A DNA stretch of 64,000 nucleotides from Saprospiraceae bacterium (GCA_028280415.1 JANQLV010000027.1:62001-126000), one strand, 5' to 3'; numbered from the stretch's first letter, positions 1-10,075 are shown. The notes: generated by a model from the letters alone, not told the origin. Translations and numbers: made by a program.

Positions 1-1
1 T

Positions 2-3000
2 ATTGCCGGAGATAGTGATATCTGTGCAGGAGAAGCCAGTATTCTGGATGCCGGAGCAGGATTTGAAACATATACCTGGTCAAATGGTGAGGTTACCCAA
101 ACTATTACTGTTGATACCGAAGATGATTATAGTGTAACGGTTTCAGATGTGCAGGGTTGTACCGGAGAAACAAGTCTTGCTTTTATAGTAAATCAAAATC
201 CTCTCGCCAATATCAATGGAATTGATGTTTTCTGTGAAGGTGAATCTTCAACCCTGGATGCCGGAAATGGATATAGTTCCTACCAATGGTCCAACGGAGA
301 AATCAGTCAGACTATTGAGGTCTCTACCTCCGACATTTATAGTGTAACTATTATTGATGGAAATGGATGTGAGGATGAAGCACAGGTTGAAGTAACTGTC
401 AATCCTCTTCCTGTTCCGCAAATCAGCGGTCCAAGTTCATTCTGTTCCGGTAATTCGGCAAGCCTGGATGCAGGGACAGGATTCGAAAGCTATTTTTGGT
501 CAAATGGAGAAAGCTCTCAAAGCATTACAGTAGATGTCGGAAATATTTACAGTGTCACTGTGACTTCTTTCGAAGGTTGTTCAGCTGAAACCTCCATAGA
601 TGTAATTGAAAATTCTTCGCTCACGCCGATCATAGTCGGTGATCTGGAGTTTTGTGAAGGAGATAACAGTATCCTCGATGCCGGTACCGGTTTTGCAACT
701 TATGAATGGTCAGGTGGAGAAACCAGTCAAACTATTACGGTTACCGAGAATGGAAACTATGGTGTTATTGTTACAGATGCTGATGGATGTAGTGGTTCCA
801 CGAATGTGGCCGTAACAACTTTCCAAAACCCTGAACCAATAATTGCTGGATCCACTACTTTCTGTACCGGTAGCTTTACAACTCTCGATGCAGGAAATTA
901 TGAATCGTATATGTGGTCAGATGGTTCTGCTAATCAAACACTGGAAGTCAATACACCAGGAATTTATACTGTTGATGTAATTGATGTTAATGGCTGTCCA
1001 GGTACAGCTACAATTGATGTAACCGAAAGTACATCGCTCAATCCTGTAATTTCCGGATCAACTGCGTTTTGTATAAATGGCTCTACCATTCTGGATGCCG
1101 GAACAGGATTTGCCAGTTATATCTGGTCGGATGGTTCAACCGATCAAACACTGGAAGTTTTTGCTTCTACTGATTATAGCGTAACGGTTTCGGATGCACA
1201 AGGTTGTACCGGAGAAACGACGATTTTTGTAACAGAAAACACGCCTCCTTCTGCTACTTTGATTCAGGGGCCGGAATTATGTAATACGGATGCAGGCGGT
1301 TCTATTACCAATTTATACGATTTAATTGTTGCAGGTGATGATACCGGGACATGGGAAGATACTGATAATTCTGGGGCACTTGGCCTGTTCAACAATTTGA
1401 ACTTCAATGGCATTCCTGCAGGTGTATATACTTTTACTTATACTACAAATAGTGCGGTTACACCTTGTGCCGAAGTATCCTATCCGGTAAGTATTACTAT
1501 TAATGATTGTACTTGCCCGAATATTTCCTTCAATGCAGTTGATCCGCTTTGTAATAATACTGGTTCTATCGATTTGAATGATGTATTAAATAGTAGCGAA
1601 CCAGGTTCCTGGTCCATTAGCTCTAGTCCTGGCGGTTCTAACCCAGCTATAGTCAATGGCTCAATTTTCGAAGCGACTAATGGCGATGCCGGTACCTATG
1701 ATATTGAATTTTCATTATTAAATACACCACCTCCTGGCTGCCCTCAATTTTTTAACATCAGCATTGATGTTGAAAACGAAGTACATGCAGGTCTTGCCAA
1801 TGCTCCAATCGAGTATTGTGAAGATGAAAGCCAAATCGTTACTCTTGATGATTTATTGGAAGGAGAAGAGCCCGGAGGAATCTGGACAGAAGTATCAGGA
1901 ATTCCATCACAAAATGGAGCATTCGATCCCGCTATTGGAGCCTTTAATATGAGTGGACAAAATGATGGGACTTATACTTTTGAGTATACTATTTCACCTG
2001 GTGGGGCATGTCCGGATGACAGTGAAATAGTCACTGTAATGGTAAATGAATTACCAAGCGCTGTTGCCGGAGCAAGTATCGAATTAAACTGTACTACTCC
2101 TGTTTTAAGTCTTAACGGAACAGGTTCTTCTTCCGGTGCCCAATTTGACGTTCAATGGACAGGTGGTGTGCTAGTTGATGGCAACGAAAACACGCTTAGT
2201 CCAACAGTCGATCAAGCTGGTAGCTACACTTTAATTATTACAAATTCACAAACTGGCTGTAGTGCTACCGATGCTGTTATGGTAACTGAAAGCTCGGATA
2301 TTCCAACAGCTTTTGCAGGGAATGACGATACGCTTACCTGCGACGATGAAGAAGTTTCTTTACAGCCAAGCGGAGATATAGGTGCAGGTTTCACGGTCGA
2401 ATGGCAGGGTCCTGCGATTAGCACGGACAATATGAATGAAATTAATCCACTAGTAGACATTGCAGGTACCTATATTATAGTTGTTACTAATACGGATAAC
2501 GGCTGCGTTTCAGCCCCTGATACCGTTATTATTTCAAATGATGATGATGCACCGAATTTTATAATTGAAACACCTCTAAGTCTCGATTGTAATATAACCT
2601 CTACTGCATTAGTTTCATCTGCAAATGGTACGGATTTAAGTTTCGAATGGTTTGATGATAATAATGTATCCATCGGAAACGATCCTGTAATCGGAGGTAT
2701 TACTGAACCAGGTGAATATATCCTTGTAGTTACTAATAATTTGACCGGTTGTTCCGGTTCAGAAGCAATTGAGGTTTTCGAAAATATTGTATTCCCAACT
2801 GCACTTGCTAATACCCCGGATATCTTAAATTGTTATGATCCTGAAACCACGCTGGATGGTAGTGCTTCGCAAGGCGGAGCGAATATCGTTTACAATTGGT
2901 CCGGGCCAGGAATAAATGGTGATCCGACAAATATCATTACTTCTGCTAATCTGGCAGGAATGTATATTCTTTCTGTTTTGGATAATAATAATGGATGTGA

Positions 3001-4075
3001 AAGCTTTGATACGGTAATGGTTGATCAGGATATCACTCCTCCAAATGCTATTGTAGATCAACCGGATTTACTGGATTGTACGGTTACAGAAGTTACGCTG
3101 GACGGTTCTGCTTCTTCTTCGGGTAGTAATTTCGTTTATTCATGGTTAAACCCCAATGGAAATGTAATTTCTACAGACAATAATGTTTTAGTAGAAGAAA
3201 TCGGTACTTATGCTCTGGCTATTCAAAATACCAGTAATGGATGTGTGGATACGACCCTGATCAATGTATTACAGAACGAAGATGTTCCTTCCAGTGCATT
3301 TTTCATTATAGAAAATCCGGATTGTTACGGAGATGATGACGGAAATATTGCTTTGATAGAAGTGCAGGGAGGGATGGCGCCATATGTTTTCTCCCTCGAT
3401 GGAGAAACTTATACGAATACTGCTTTCTATACTGGTTTAACTCCAGGTAGCTATAATATCGCACTGCAAGATGCCAATGGTTGTGAATGGGATACTACTA
3501 TTAATATTGTTGAGCCTATCGAAATTGATTTGGATCTCGGTGGCAATATTGAATTGGTTATTGGAGACAGTGCAATCGTACAGGCAGAAATCAATATTCC
3601 AATGTCAAATGTCGATACCATAATCTGGAACAGTACAGCCAATGTTATTGAATGTGGTGATCCGGATTGTCTTGAAGTCGGGTTTAGCTCTTTTGCCACG
3701 GAAACGGTTTCCGCTACTTTAATTGATATCAATGGCTGTGTTAGTGAGGACCAAATTTCGGTAATTATGAACCGGGACAAACACGTTTTTATACCCAATG
3801 CTTTCACACCTAATGATGATGGAGAAAATGATAGGTTTATTATATTTGCAGACGAAGAACAAGTTGTTCAAATCAATAAATTCATAGTATTCAACCGCTG
3901 GGGAGAGATTGTTTATGAAGGTCTCAACTTCCAACCCAATGATCCTGATTATGGATGGGATGGTAAGTTTAGAAGTGAAATGATGAACCCTGCCGTTTTT
4001 GTTTATCTGGCAGAGATTGAATTTATTGACGGAGAAGTACTCCTCTTCAAAGGGGATGTAACCCTGATAAGATAA
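2..4075 (+). CDS. Giant Ig-like repeat surface protein with T9SS type B sorting domain (5'-partial)
   Basis: The frame is already open at the left edge, so the N-terminus and signal peptide lie outside; 1,357 codons are visible. Roughly the first 420 visible residues are tandem units of about 70 residues with the pattern FC.G....LDAG..F.SY.WS.G....T and an end YSVTV.D..GC, typical of Ig-like/PKD-like beta-sandwich modules. A second block of five units of about 85 residues (about 2060-3290; each with a central Cys and LDG/LNG) follows, then one SprB-like repeat (about 3300-3510). The last 95 residues, from VFIPNAFTPN to FKGDVTLIR, form the gliding-motility-associated C-terminal domain, the type B signal for type IX secretion. 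Role inferred: a long secreted or cell-surface stalk or adhesin. A methionine-coded start at 149 would be a GTG inside a repeat and is not the real start. An intrinsic terminator follows 22 bp after the stop. Confidence 0.9.
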   Translation: MAGDSDICAGEASILDAGAGFETYTWSNGEVTQTITVDTEDDYSVTVSDVQGCTGETSLAFIVNQNPLANINGIDVFCEGESSTLDAGNGYSSYQWSNGEISQTIEVSTSDIYSVTIIDGNGCEDEAQVEVTVNPLPVPQISGPSSFCSGNSASLDAGTGFESYFWSNGESSQSITVDVGNIYSVTVTSFEGCSAETSIDVIENSSLTPIIVGDLEFCEGDNSILDAGTGFATYEWSGGETSQTITVTENGNYGVIVTDADGCSGSTNVAVTTFQNPEPIIAGSTTFCTGSFTTLDAGNYESYMWSDGSANQTLEVNTPGIYTVDVIDVNGCPGTATIDVTESTSLNPVISGSTAFCINGSTILDAGTGFASYIWSDGSTDQTLEVFASTDYSVTVSDAQGCTGETTIFVTENTPPSATLIQGPELCNTDAGGSITNLYDLIVAGDDTGTWEDTDNSGALGLFNNLNFNGIPAGVYTFTYTTNSAVTPCAEVSYPVSITINDCTCPNISFNAVDPLCNNTGSIDLNDVLNSSEPGSWSISSSPGGSNPAIVNGSIFEATNGDAGTYDIEFSLLNTPPPGCPQFFNISIDVENEVHAGLANAPIEYCEDESQIVTLDDLLEGEEPGGIWTEVSGIPSQNGAFDPAIGAFNMSGQNDGTYTFEYTISPGGACPDDSEIVTVMVNELPSAVAGASIELNCTTPVLSLNGTGSSSGAQFDVQWTGGVLVDGNENTLSPTVDQAGSYTLIITNSQTGCSATDAVMVTESSDIPTAFAGNDDTLTCDDEEVSLQPSGDIGAGFTVEWQGPAISTDNMNEINPLVDIAGTYIIVVTNTDNGCVSAPDTVIISNDDDAPNFIIETPLSLDCNITSTALVSSANGTDLSFEWFDDNNVSIGNDPVIGGITEPGEYILVVTNNLTGCSGSEAIEVFENIVFPTALANTPDILNCYDPETTLDGSASQGGANIVYNWSGPGINGDPTNIITSANLAGMYILSVLDNNNGCESFDTVMVDQDITPPNAIVDQPDLLDCTVTEVTLDGSASSSGSNFVYSWLNPNGNVISTDNNVLVEEIGTYALAIQNTSNGCVDTTLINVLQNEDVPSSAFFIIENPDCYGDDDGNIALIEVQGGMAPYVFSLDGETYTNTAFYTGLTPGSYNIALQDANGCEWDTTINIVEPIEIDLDLGGNIELVIGDSAIVQAEINIPMSNVDTIIWNSTANVIECGDPDCLEVGFSSFATETVSATLIDINGCVSEDQISVIMNRDKHVFIPNAFTPNDDGENDRFIIFADEEQVVQINKFIVFNRWGEIVYEGLNFQPNDPDYGWDGKFRSEMMNPAVFVYLAEIEFIDGEVLLFKGDVTLIR

Positions 4076-4096
4076 TTTGAGATCATTATAGATGCT

Positions 4097-4132
4097 AAAG
4101 CCGGATACTCCAAAAGGGTATCTGGCTTTTTT
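4097..4132 (+). terminator. Intrinsic terminator after the giant surface protein gene
   Basis: Inverted repeat AAGCCGGATAC / GTATCTGGCTT (one G-T pair) with a 9-nt loop, followed directly by a run of six T. It lies 22 bp after the stop codon. The rest of 4133-4337 holds only a weak hairpin (4292-4309) after the converging gene. Confidence 0.8.
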
Positions 4133-4337
4133 AATGTTCTCTTCTCCCCTATTTTAATAATTTCAGATTTTCATACTGATTTTCTCTCCCTTTTTTCAAG
4201 GTAATAAATTATGCATTAACTTATTACGAAAAAATTTATGATTGATACTGATTAAAAGAGTATCTCCACTTAATTAGAAATAAGGTATAACAGGCTCCAA
4301 ATTGAGCCTTTCCCGAATTAGGAACTTATAAGCCTTA

Positions 4338-5381
4338 TCAATACTTTCCAATTTCACTTTCCAGCATCGATTCTAATAGTTTTAGCTGATTCCTGGAACG
4401 ATCCAGATTATGATTGGGATAACGCGCAGCATAATAGCGATCCCGATTGAGATAATCACTTAAAAACCGGAGGGCCTGTTCCAATATGATATAAACTGCT
4501 CCATTAAACAATTGGGCGCTTTCAGCCTCGCTGATAAAAGACGCCGTCGCATGTAAAAAACCTTCTTGGAGTAAAAGGTAACGCCTGGGAAGAAAAGCTA
4601 CCTTTTCAGTATCCCGCTCTTCTTCCGATGCGGTACAACACATACTTCGAACCATATCCCCAAAATCCGTTACCAAATATCCGGGCATCACTGTATCCAG
4701 ATCAATTACTGCAAGACATTCCCGAGTGTTTTTATCGAAAAGCAGATTGCTCAATTTGCAGTCATTATGCACCACCCTCAAGGGTAATTTTGAAAAATCA
4801 ATAAATTGAAATCGTTCGAATAAGGAGATGATTTTTGCGATCTCCAGCTGCGCTTCTTTTTTCCGGCTTTCATCAGCCTTTTTAAGGCTTTCTTTAAAAA
4901 GATTAAACCGGTTGTGAAGATTATGAAAATCGGGGATAACCAAATATAGTTGCTGCGGCTGGAAATCTTTCAGATGTGCCAGAAATAAACCGAAAGCCAT
5001 TCCTGCTTCAAAAACCTGCTGATCATTTTGGACAGTATCATATGAAGTTGCATTAGGGATATTTTTAAAAAGCCGCCAATCCTGCCCCTTATGATCCCGG
5101 TAAAAAAAATATCCCTCCGAACCAGCTAGCGGTTCCGATAATTGAAAAGGATAAGTACCGACTTTCAGAAATTGCTGAATACGCCGCGTATTATGCATCA
5201 ACTGTCTGGTATTCGGAAAAACCTTAGAATTGAGTTTTTGTAAAATATACACCTGCTCCGCAGTGTCTTGCTCAAGGACCAGGCGATAAGTTCCATGAAT
5301 CACTCCGCCTGTTAATTGCTCAAACTTCAGGAGCGAAGCCCCCGGAATAAAATACCTGATGAGCTCACCTATCCTTTCCAC
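4338..5381 (-). CDS. APH-family sugar kinase-like phosphotransferase
   Basis: 347 residues of the aminoglycoside phosphotransferase/choline kinase fold (PF01636). The catalytic loop is clear: H205-N-D207-C-K-L-S-N212, followed by the metal-binding VIDLD (about D227). Drug resistance is unlikely: the gene overlaps by 13 bp the upstream sugar nucleotidyltransferase gene, an arrangement known for anomeric kinases such as N-acetylhexosamine 1-kinase (NahK), where the kinase makes a sugar-1-phosphate and the partner makes the NDP-sugar. That substrate is inference. The start is GTG, inside the end of the upstream gene, which suggests translational coupling; the next in-frame Met is about 60 residues on. 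With the divergent symporter it makes a plausible sugar uptake and activation unit. Confidence 0.78.
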   Translation of the reverse strand: MERIGELIRYFIPGASLLKFEQLTGGVIHGTYRLVLEQDTAEQVYILQKLNSKVFPNTRQLMHNTRRIQQFLKVGTYPFQLSEPLAGSEGYFFYRDHKGQDWRLFKNIPNATSYDTVQNDQQVFEAGMAFGLFLAHLKDFQPQQLYLVIPDFHNLHNRFNLFKESLKKADESRKKEAQLEIAKIISLFERFQFIDFSKLPLRVVHNDCKLSNLLFDKNTRECLAVIDLDTVMPGYLVTDFGDMVRSMCCTASEEERDTEKVAFLPRRYLLLQEGFLHATASFISEAESAQLFNGAVYIILEQALRFLSDYLNRDRYYAARYPNHNLDRSRNQLKLLESMLESEIGKY

Positions 5382-6271
5382 AGCGGATCATTATATACCC
5401 CCTCGCCTATCATATCCAGAATTGCCTTTTGTACTTTAGGCTTATCCTCAGCATAAGTAACACCGTACCATTGTTCTTTACACTCCAATACTTCGACTTT
5501 TGCCTGATTAGATTGAATGAGATCATTGACCACCAGGGGTATATAAAACTCAGCTTTCGGATTATCCTGATTGGCTTTCGCAAAATTGATAAAATGCATT
5601 TCCAAGCTGTTAAAAAAGTCGGGGTGAAAGCCCCAAAAGTTCATGGAAACCAGTGCATCAAAAGATAGTGCTACAGGATTTTCGGCATCTTCCTGATCCG
5701 ATATTGTTTGACCATCAATGACAATTTTCGTTCTTTCTATCACTGTAGTCAAATTGTGTTCAGCATCCATTTCGCAAACACCCCGGGATACACTTCCATT
5801 AGGAGAAAGAGTCCTGGACAATTGAAAGCCGACCATTGCAAAATGTGTTGGCGAAGCTTTATTAATCAGGAAGTCCGCTATGATCTTAAAAGATGACATC
5901 CCGTAATAGTCATCTGCATTGATCACCGCAAAGGGTTCATTGACAACATCCTTGGCGACGAGTACAGCATGGCCGGTTCCCCAGGGCTTTTGTCTCGGGA
6001 TCAGTCCCAGTCCTGGGATGTCCGGCTCCATTGGCTGGAATACAAAAACTACCTCAATCAAATTTTCAAACCGGGCACTTACTTTATCTTTAAAATCTTC
6101 GACAAAGCTTTCTCTAACGATGAAAACTACCTTTCCGAATCCGGCCCGAATCGCATCGTATACCGAAAAGTCAATGATGGTTTCTTCCCTAGGTCCAACG
6201 CCATCTAATTGTTTTAATCCTCCATAACGACTACCCATTCCAGCCGCCAATACTACTAATGTTGGTTTCAC
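5369..6271 (-). CDS. Sugar nucleotidyltransferase (NDP-sugar pyrophosphorylase family)
   Basis: 300 residues. The N-terminus carries the nucleotidyltransferase signature LAAGMGSRYGGLKQLD, where the G-x-G-x-R loop binds the nucleotide triphosphate; the later NADDYYG segment supplies the metal-binding Asp. The family transfers a nucleotidyl group to a sugar-1-phosphate. Length fits a bare catalytic domain, with no left-handed beta-helix acyl/acetyltransferase region, so it is not GlmU. The GTG start at 6271 is taken because no ATG lies closer to the conserved loop. It is the first gene of a two-gene operon with the APH-type kinase and is transcribed away from the symporter gene across 168 bp. 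The sugar and the nucleotide specificity cannot be read from sequence. Confidence 0.82.
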   Translation of the reverse strand: MKPTLVVLAAGMGSRYGGLKQLDGVGPREETIIDFSVYDAIRAGFGKVVFIVRESFVEDFKDKVSARFENLIEVVFVFQPMEPDIPGLGLIPRQKPWGTGHAVLVAKDVVNEPFAVINADDYYGMSSFKIIADFLINKASPTHFAMVGFQLSRTLSPNGSVSRGVCEMDAEHNLTTVIERTKIVIDGQTISDQEDAENPVALSFDALVSMNFWGFHPDFFNSLEMHFINFAKANQDNPKAEFYIPLVVNDLIQSNQAKVEVLECKEQWYGVTYAEDKPKVQKAILDMIGEGVYNDPLWKG

Positions 6272-6439
6272 TTGCTATTTTTTTAGATGTTAATGTTTCT
6301 TTTCATGTGTTGGTGCAAAATAGTATTTTTTCCTTATTTTGAAGCAAAGATTTAACTGCATTCCTTTGGAGCATTAATTCGACACAGAGTAGCCCCTTGC
6401 GGTGATTATACTCTTGGTTTAAGCAAAACGAAAAACAAT

Positions 6440-8548
6440 ATGAATTTAAGCAATCTGGATTGGACCTTAATTTTTGGCTTTTTTGCAATCACTCTGTTTA
6501 TTGGTATTTGGGTATCTCGTACATCCGGCAAAAGTTCTGCGGACTTTTTCCTCTCCGGCCGAAGTATGCCCTGGTGGTTATTGGGAATTTCCATGGTGGC
6601 GACTACTTTTTCTGCCGATACGCCCAACCTTGTGACCGATATTGTGAGAAATAATGGTGTAGCCGGTAATTGGGTGTGGTGGGCTTTTCTTTTGACGGGT
6701 ATGTTGACTGTTTTTGTTTATGCAAAGCTCTGGCGACGTTCCAAGGTTATGACTGATCTGGAGTTTTATGAATTGCGATATAGCGGAAAGCCAGCTGCCT
6801 TTCTCAGAGGTTTTCGGGCAATCTATCTGGGGGTATTTTTCAATGTGATGATCATGGCTACCGTTTGCCTCGCAGCAATCAAGATCGGAGGTGCAATGAT
6901 GGGACTTAGTCCTATGGAAACGATTCTCATTGCCTCCATAGTTACTGTGATTTATTCAGCCCTAGGCGGATTAAAAGGTGTGATACTAACTGATTTTTTC
7001 CAATTTGCTATTGCTATGATCGGAGCTATCTGGGCTGTTTTTGTAGTATTGGACCATCCGGATATTGATGTCGAAGGCCTAAGCGGATTGCTCCATCATC
7101 CTAATGTTAGCGGAAAGCTTAGTATCATTCCGGATTTTAACGATACTAATTTATTCATTACCCTTATGCTCATCCCATTGGCCGTTCAATGGTGGTCAGT
7201 ATGGTATCCCGGTGCAGAACCCGGTGGCGGTGGTTATGTTGCTCAGCGGATGCTGGCCGCTAAAAATGAAAGACATGCTATGGGAGCGACCATGCTTTTC
7301 AACGTTGCACATTATGCTTTAAGACCCTGGCCCTGGATTTTAATTGCCCTGGTTTCATTAGTTGTTTTTCCAATGAAACTGGAAAAAGTGAATGATCGTG
7401 CCAATCTGGTTATTAGCCAAGAAGCAAAAGATGCCCTGGATCAGCAAGTCAATGCGGAAAAAATAAATCATCTACTGACTAATATCGATGCTAAAATCAG
7501 CGATTCTGAAAAAGAAAAAGATATCCCTTCTTATGAGCGTCTAAAAAATCTGGTAAGTCAAAATCAAAATAGTTACGAGATCAAATCTTTAGCACATATT
7601 ACTGCGGAGAAAGATTTTGATAAAGATAATGCTGAATGGAAAAAAGCAAGTGACTGGTCCGATCCCCTCGCTAATGAAAGTCTGGTCTATATTCAGATCG
7701 CAAATCCCAGATTACCCGTTGACAAAATCGGGCATGATCTGGCCTACCCGACTATGATGAATTATTTGCCCTCAGGACTCCTGGGACTCGTACTCGCTTC
7801 CTTGATAGCAGCTTTTATGTCGACGATTTCTACTCACCTCAATTGGGGTTCATCTTATGTAGTAAATGATTGGTACAAAAGGTTTAGAAATCCGGATGCC
7901 AGTGAAAAGGACCTGGTGCGAGTAGGAAGAATATCTACCGTGGTACTAATGATTGTTGCAGCCATTTTAGCTCTGGCGCTCAGCAATGCTTTACAAGCTT
8001 TCAATATTTTGTTACAAATCGGGGCGGGTACCGGGCTCTTATTTATTTTGCGTTGGTTTTGGTGGCGGATTAATGCTTACAGTGAAATTGCAGCTATGAT
8101 CATTTCTTTTGCAGTAGCGCTTTATTTCGAATTCATCCATACCCAAATAGGATTTACAGCCCTGGAAGATTATCAAAAATTATTGGCAGGTGTTATTATA
8201 ACCACCATAGGCTGGTTAATTGTAACCTATCGCACCAGCCCGACCGATCAAAAAACACTTTTGAGCTTTTATAAATTAATCAAACCCGCTAAGCGAGGCT
8301 GGCAACCGGTACTGAACCAGGCGCTCCAGGAAGAGACGATTAAGCAAAATGAAATTAATACCGGACAACTACCTTTGGAAATTCTGGGAATGTTTATCGC
8401 TTGTGTCACTGTTTATAGTGCGCTGTTTTCTACCGGTTTCTGGATTTACGGAAATAAAACTTTTGCTATAATAGCAAGCATCATCGCTATAGCCGGTACG
8501 ATGATTCTGATGCGTCTATGGAATAAGTTGAAGACTGTTGATTCGTGA
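6440..8548 (+). CDS. Sodium:solute symporter (SSS family), probable sugar transporter
   Basis: 702 residues with the SSS family N-terminus (ADFFLSGRSMPWWLLGISMV) and many hydrophobic helices throughout. A hydrophilic insertion of about 120 residues (about residues 315-430, rich in Lys, Glu and Asp) splits the core, and an extra C-terminal part with two helices follows, making it longer than the usual 500-570 residues. The family uses the Na+ gradient to import sugars, sugar alcohols, vitamins or amino acids. Its position divergent to a sugar kinase and nucleotidyltransferase pair favours a sugar substrate (inference). The stop codon lies inside the first copies of a heptamer tandem array. Confidence 0.85.
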   Translation: MNLSNLDWTLIFGFFAITLFIGIWVSRTSGKSSADFFLSGRSMPWWLLGISMVATTFSADTPNLVTDIVRNNGVAGNWVWWAFLLTGMLTVFVYAKLWRRSKVMTDLEFYELRYSGKPAAFLRGFRAIYLGVFFNVMIMATVCLAAIKIGGAMMGLSPMETILIASIVTVIYSALGGLKGVILTDFFQFAIAMIGAIWAVFVVLDHPDIDVEGLSGLLHHPNVSGKLSIIPDFNDTNLFITLMLIPLAVQWWSVWYPGAEPGGGGYVAQRMLAAKNERHAMGATMLFNVAHYALRPWPWILIALVSLVVFPMKLEKVNDRANLVISQEAKDALDQQVNAEKINHLLTNIDAKISDSEKEKDIPSYERLKNLVSQNQNSYEIKSLAHITAEKDFDKDNAEWKKASDWSDPLANESLVYIQIANPRLPVDKIGHDLAYPTMMNYLPSGLLGLVLASLIAAFMSTISTHLNWGSSYVVNDWYKRFRNPDASEKDLVRVGRISTVVLMIVAAILALALSNALQAFNILLQIGAGTGLLFILRWFWWRINAYSEIAAMIISFAVALYFEFIHTQIGFTALEDYQKLLAGVIITTIGWLIVTYRTSPTDQKTLLSFYKLIKPAKRGWQPVLNQALQEETIKQNEINTGQLPLEILGMFIACVTVYSALFSTGFWIYGNKTFAIIASIIAIAGTMILMRLWNKLKTVDS

Positions 8549-8635
8549 TTCGTGATTCGAGGTTCGAGGTTCGAGGTTCGAGGTTCGAGGTTCGAGGTTC
8601 GAGGTTCGAGGTTCGAGGTTCGAGGTTCGAGGTTT
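8540..8635 (+). repeat. Heptamer tandem array, unit GGTTCGA
   Basis: Three variant units GATTCGT/GATTCGT/GATTCGA (8540-8560) lead into ten perfect copies of GGTTCGA (8561-8630) and a partial unit. The stop codon of the symporter gene (8546-8548) sits inside the array. A related array of TTCGAGG/TTTGAGG units occurs at 36215-36321. Such intergenic heptamers are short-sequence repeats prone to slippage; no spacer structure is present, so it is not a CRISPR. Confidence 0.95.
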
Positions 8636-8792
8636 AAAATGATTATACTTTTTTTCTAAAAGGAGGTTAACTCCGCAAATATTAGCTATTTTTATACATA
8701 AATATCTTTCCAGAGAAAACCGTCTTTTCGGGATATACATTGTTCTCTGAAATCAGGCTTAAAGTCTGATCTAAAACTTAAACTATTTTATT

Positions 8793-10040
8793 ATGAAAAT
8801 GAAATTTTACACCTTCATCTTTTTTTTAACCTGCTTTTCTATTTCGTTAAAAGCCCAACTATTTATCGATACCAGTTATACCGCTGAAGAAATGGTTATG
8901 GACTTCTTTGACAATTCCTGTGTCACTCCCAGTAATATTGTTTACACCGGAGGGGAAAGTAGTTTGGCTTTTTTTGATGCGGGTAATACCAATATGAGTA
9001 TCCCTGCTGGTATCTATTTGAGTACCGGTAATGTTTTCGATGCTATTGGCCCCAATACGGAAAGCGCTACAAGCGGCCAGGTCAACAGTCCGGGAGATGG
9101 CGACCTGGACAATTTATTAAATGGTTTCCAGACATATGACGCTTCCGTGCTGGAGTTTGATATATTTGTTACGGGCGATCAACTGGATTTCTCCTATATC
9201 TTTGCCTCTGAAGAATATCCCGAATTTGTCAATTCCGGTTTCAACGATATCTTTGCCTTTTTTGTCAGTGGCCCGGGGATTAGTGGTTTGTATAATATTG
9301 CGATGGTTCCGAATACCTCCGATCCCGTATCTATCAATACGATTAATAGCACGACTAATGCTCCCTATTACGTAGATAATACAAATGGGCAGGATATCTC
9401 ATTCGACGGATTTACCACCGAATTATCCGCTTCAATCTCTACGATGCCTAACGAAACCTATCATATCAAGATCGCTATTGCAGATGTTAGCGATATGGTT
9501 TTTGACTCAGGGATTTTTCTGGGAATAGAAAGTCTTTGTGGTGATCCCTTGCTGGTTCCACCTGCTCAAAGTAATGTGAGTATTGATGATATGACCGTTA
9601 GCTTTGAAAATACTTCTCGTTATGCGACGGCGTATTTCTGGGACTTTGGGGACAATACCACCTCCACAGAAAGAAACCCCGAACCGCATACTTATGCTGA
9701 AGAGGGATTTTATGATGTCTCTCTGATTACTCAAAATTATTGTTGCAGTGATACTTTTACAACCATGCTGACTATTGGCAATCCAACCAGTATCGAAGAA
9801 CCGGAATTAAAGCCTTACCGCATTTTTCCCAATCCATTTACGGATGAAGTGCAAATACAGTTCGATGTTCCGGGAGGCGTCTATAATCTAAAAATCTTTG
9901 ACGCATCCGGAAAGTTACTGATTAACCAATCCCATAATGATAGTGATGGGATCAATTTATCCAATTTCGTTCCAGGGATATATTTTGCTGAAATAAAGTC
10001 TGGTGAAAAAGTTTACCGAGAAAAGCTATTGAAGCTATAG
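8793..10040 (+). CDS. Choice-of-anchor L / PKD domain protein with T9SS type A sorting domain
   Basis: 415 residues. A signal peptide (MKMKFYTFIFFLTCFSISLK, cleavage near KAQ) is followed by a domain of about 230 residues resembling the choice-of-anchor L family (ASEEYPEF and FNDIFAFFVSGPG are diagnostic-looking segments). A PKD domain follows (about 275-330; WDFGDN and HTYAEEGFYDVSL). The last 75 residues, from YRIFPNPFTDE to the C-terminal KLLKL, form the Por secretion-system type A sorting domain, so the mature protein is expected on the surface or in the medium after type IX secretion. The function of the passenger is unknown. It stands alone, converging on the ThuA-like gene, with a 12-bp hairpin between them. 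Confidence 0.88.
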   Translation: MKMKFYTFIFFLTCFSISLKAQLFIDTSYTAEEMVMDFFDNSCVTPSNIVYTGGESSLAFFDAGNTNMSIPAGIYLSTGNVFDAIGPNTESATSGQVNSPGDGDLDNLLNGFQTYDASVLEFDIFVTGDQLDFSYIFASEEYPEFVNSGFNDIFAFFVSGPGISGLYNIAMVPNTSDPVSINTINSTTNAPYYVDNTNGQDISFDGFTTELSASISTMPNETYHIKIAIADVSDMVFDSGIFLGIESLCGDPLLVPPAQSNVSIDDMTVSFENTSRYATAYFWDFGDNTTSTERNPEPHTYAEEGFYDVSLITQNYCCSDTFTTMLTIGNPTSIEEPELKPYRIFPNPFTDEVQIQFDVPGGVYNLKIFDASGKLLINQSHNDSDGINLSNFVPGIYFAEIKSGEKVYREKLLKL

Positions 10041-10075
10041 CACACTTAAAAGCATAGCATCCTGAATGATTTTGA

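Noticed and set aside
4292-4309. A hairpin AGGCTC/GAGCCT as the terminator of the kinase gene
   Set aside because: The stem is only 6 bp and no T-run follows on the minus strand, so support is too weak.
4338-5381. An aminoglycoside resistance gene
   Set aside because: The fold is APH, but overlap with a sugar nucleotidyltransferase and the divergent symporter point to sugar metabolism.
8540-8635. The tandem array as a CRISPR
   Set aside because: Units are 7 bp and contiguous, with no spacers, leader or cas genes.
8516-8740. A minus-strand frame encoding repeated NLEPRTS peptides
   Set aside because: It is only the translation of the GGTTCGA heptamer array, which keeps one frame open through a 7-bp unit repeated in multiples of three; start and end are arbitrary.
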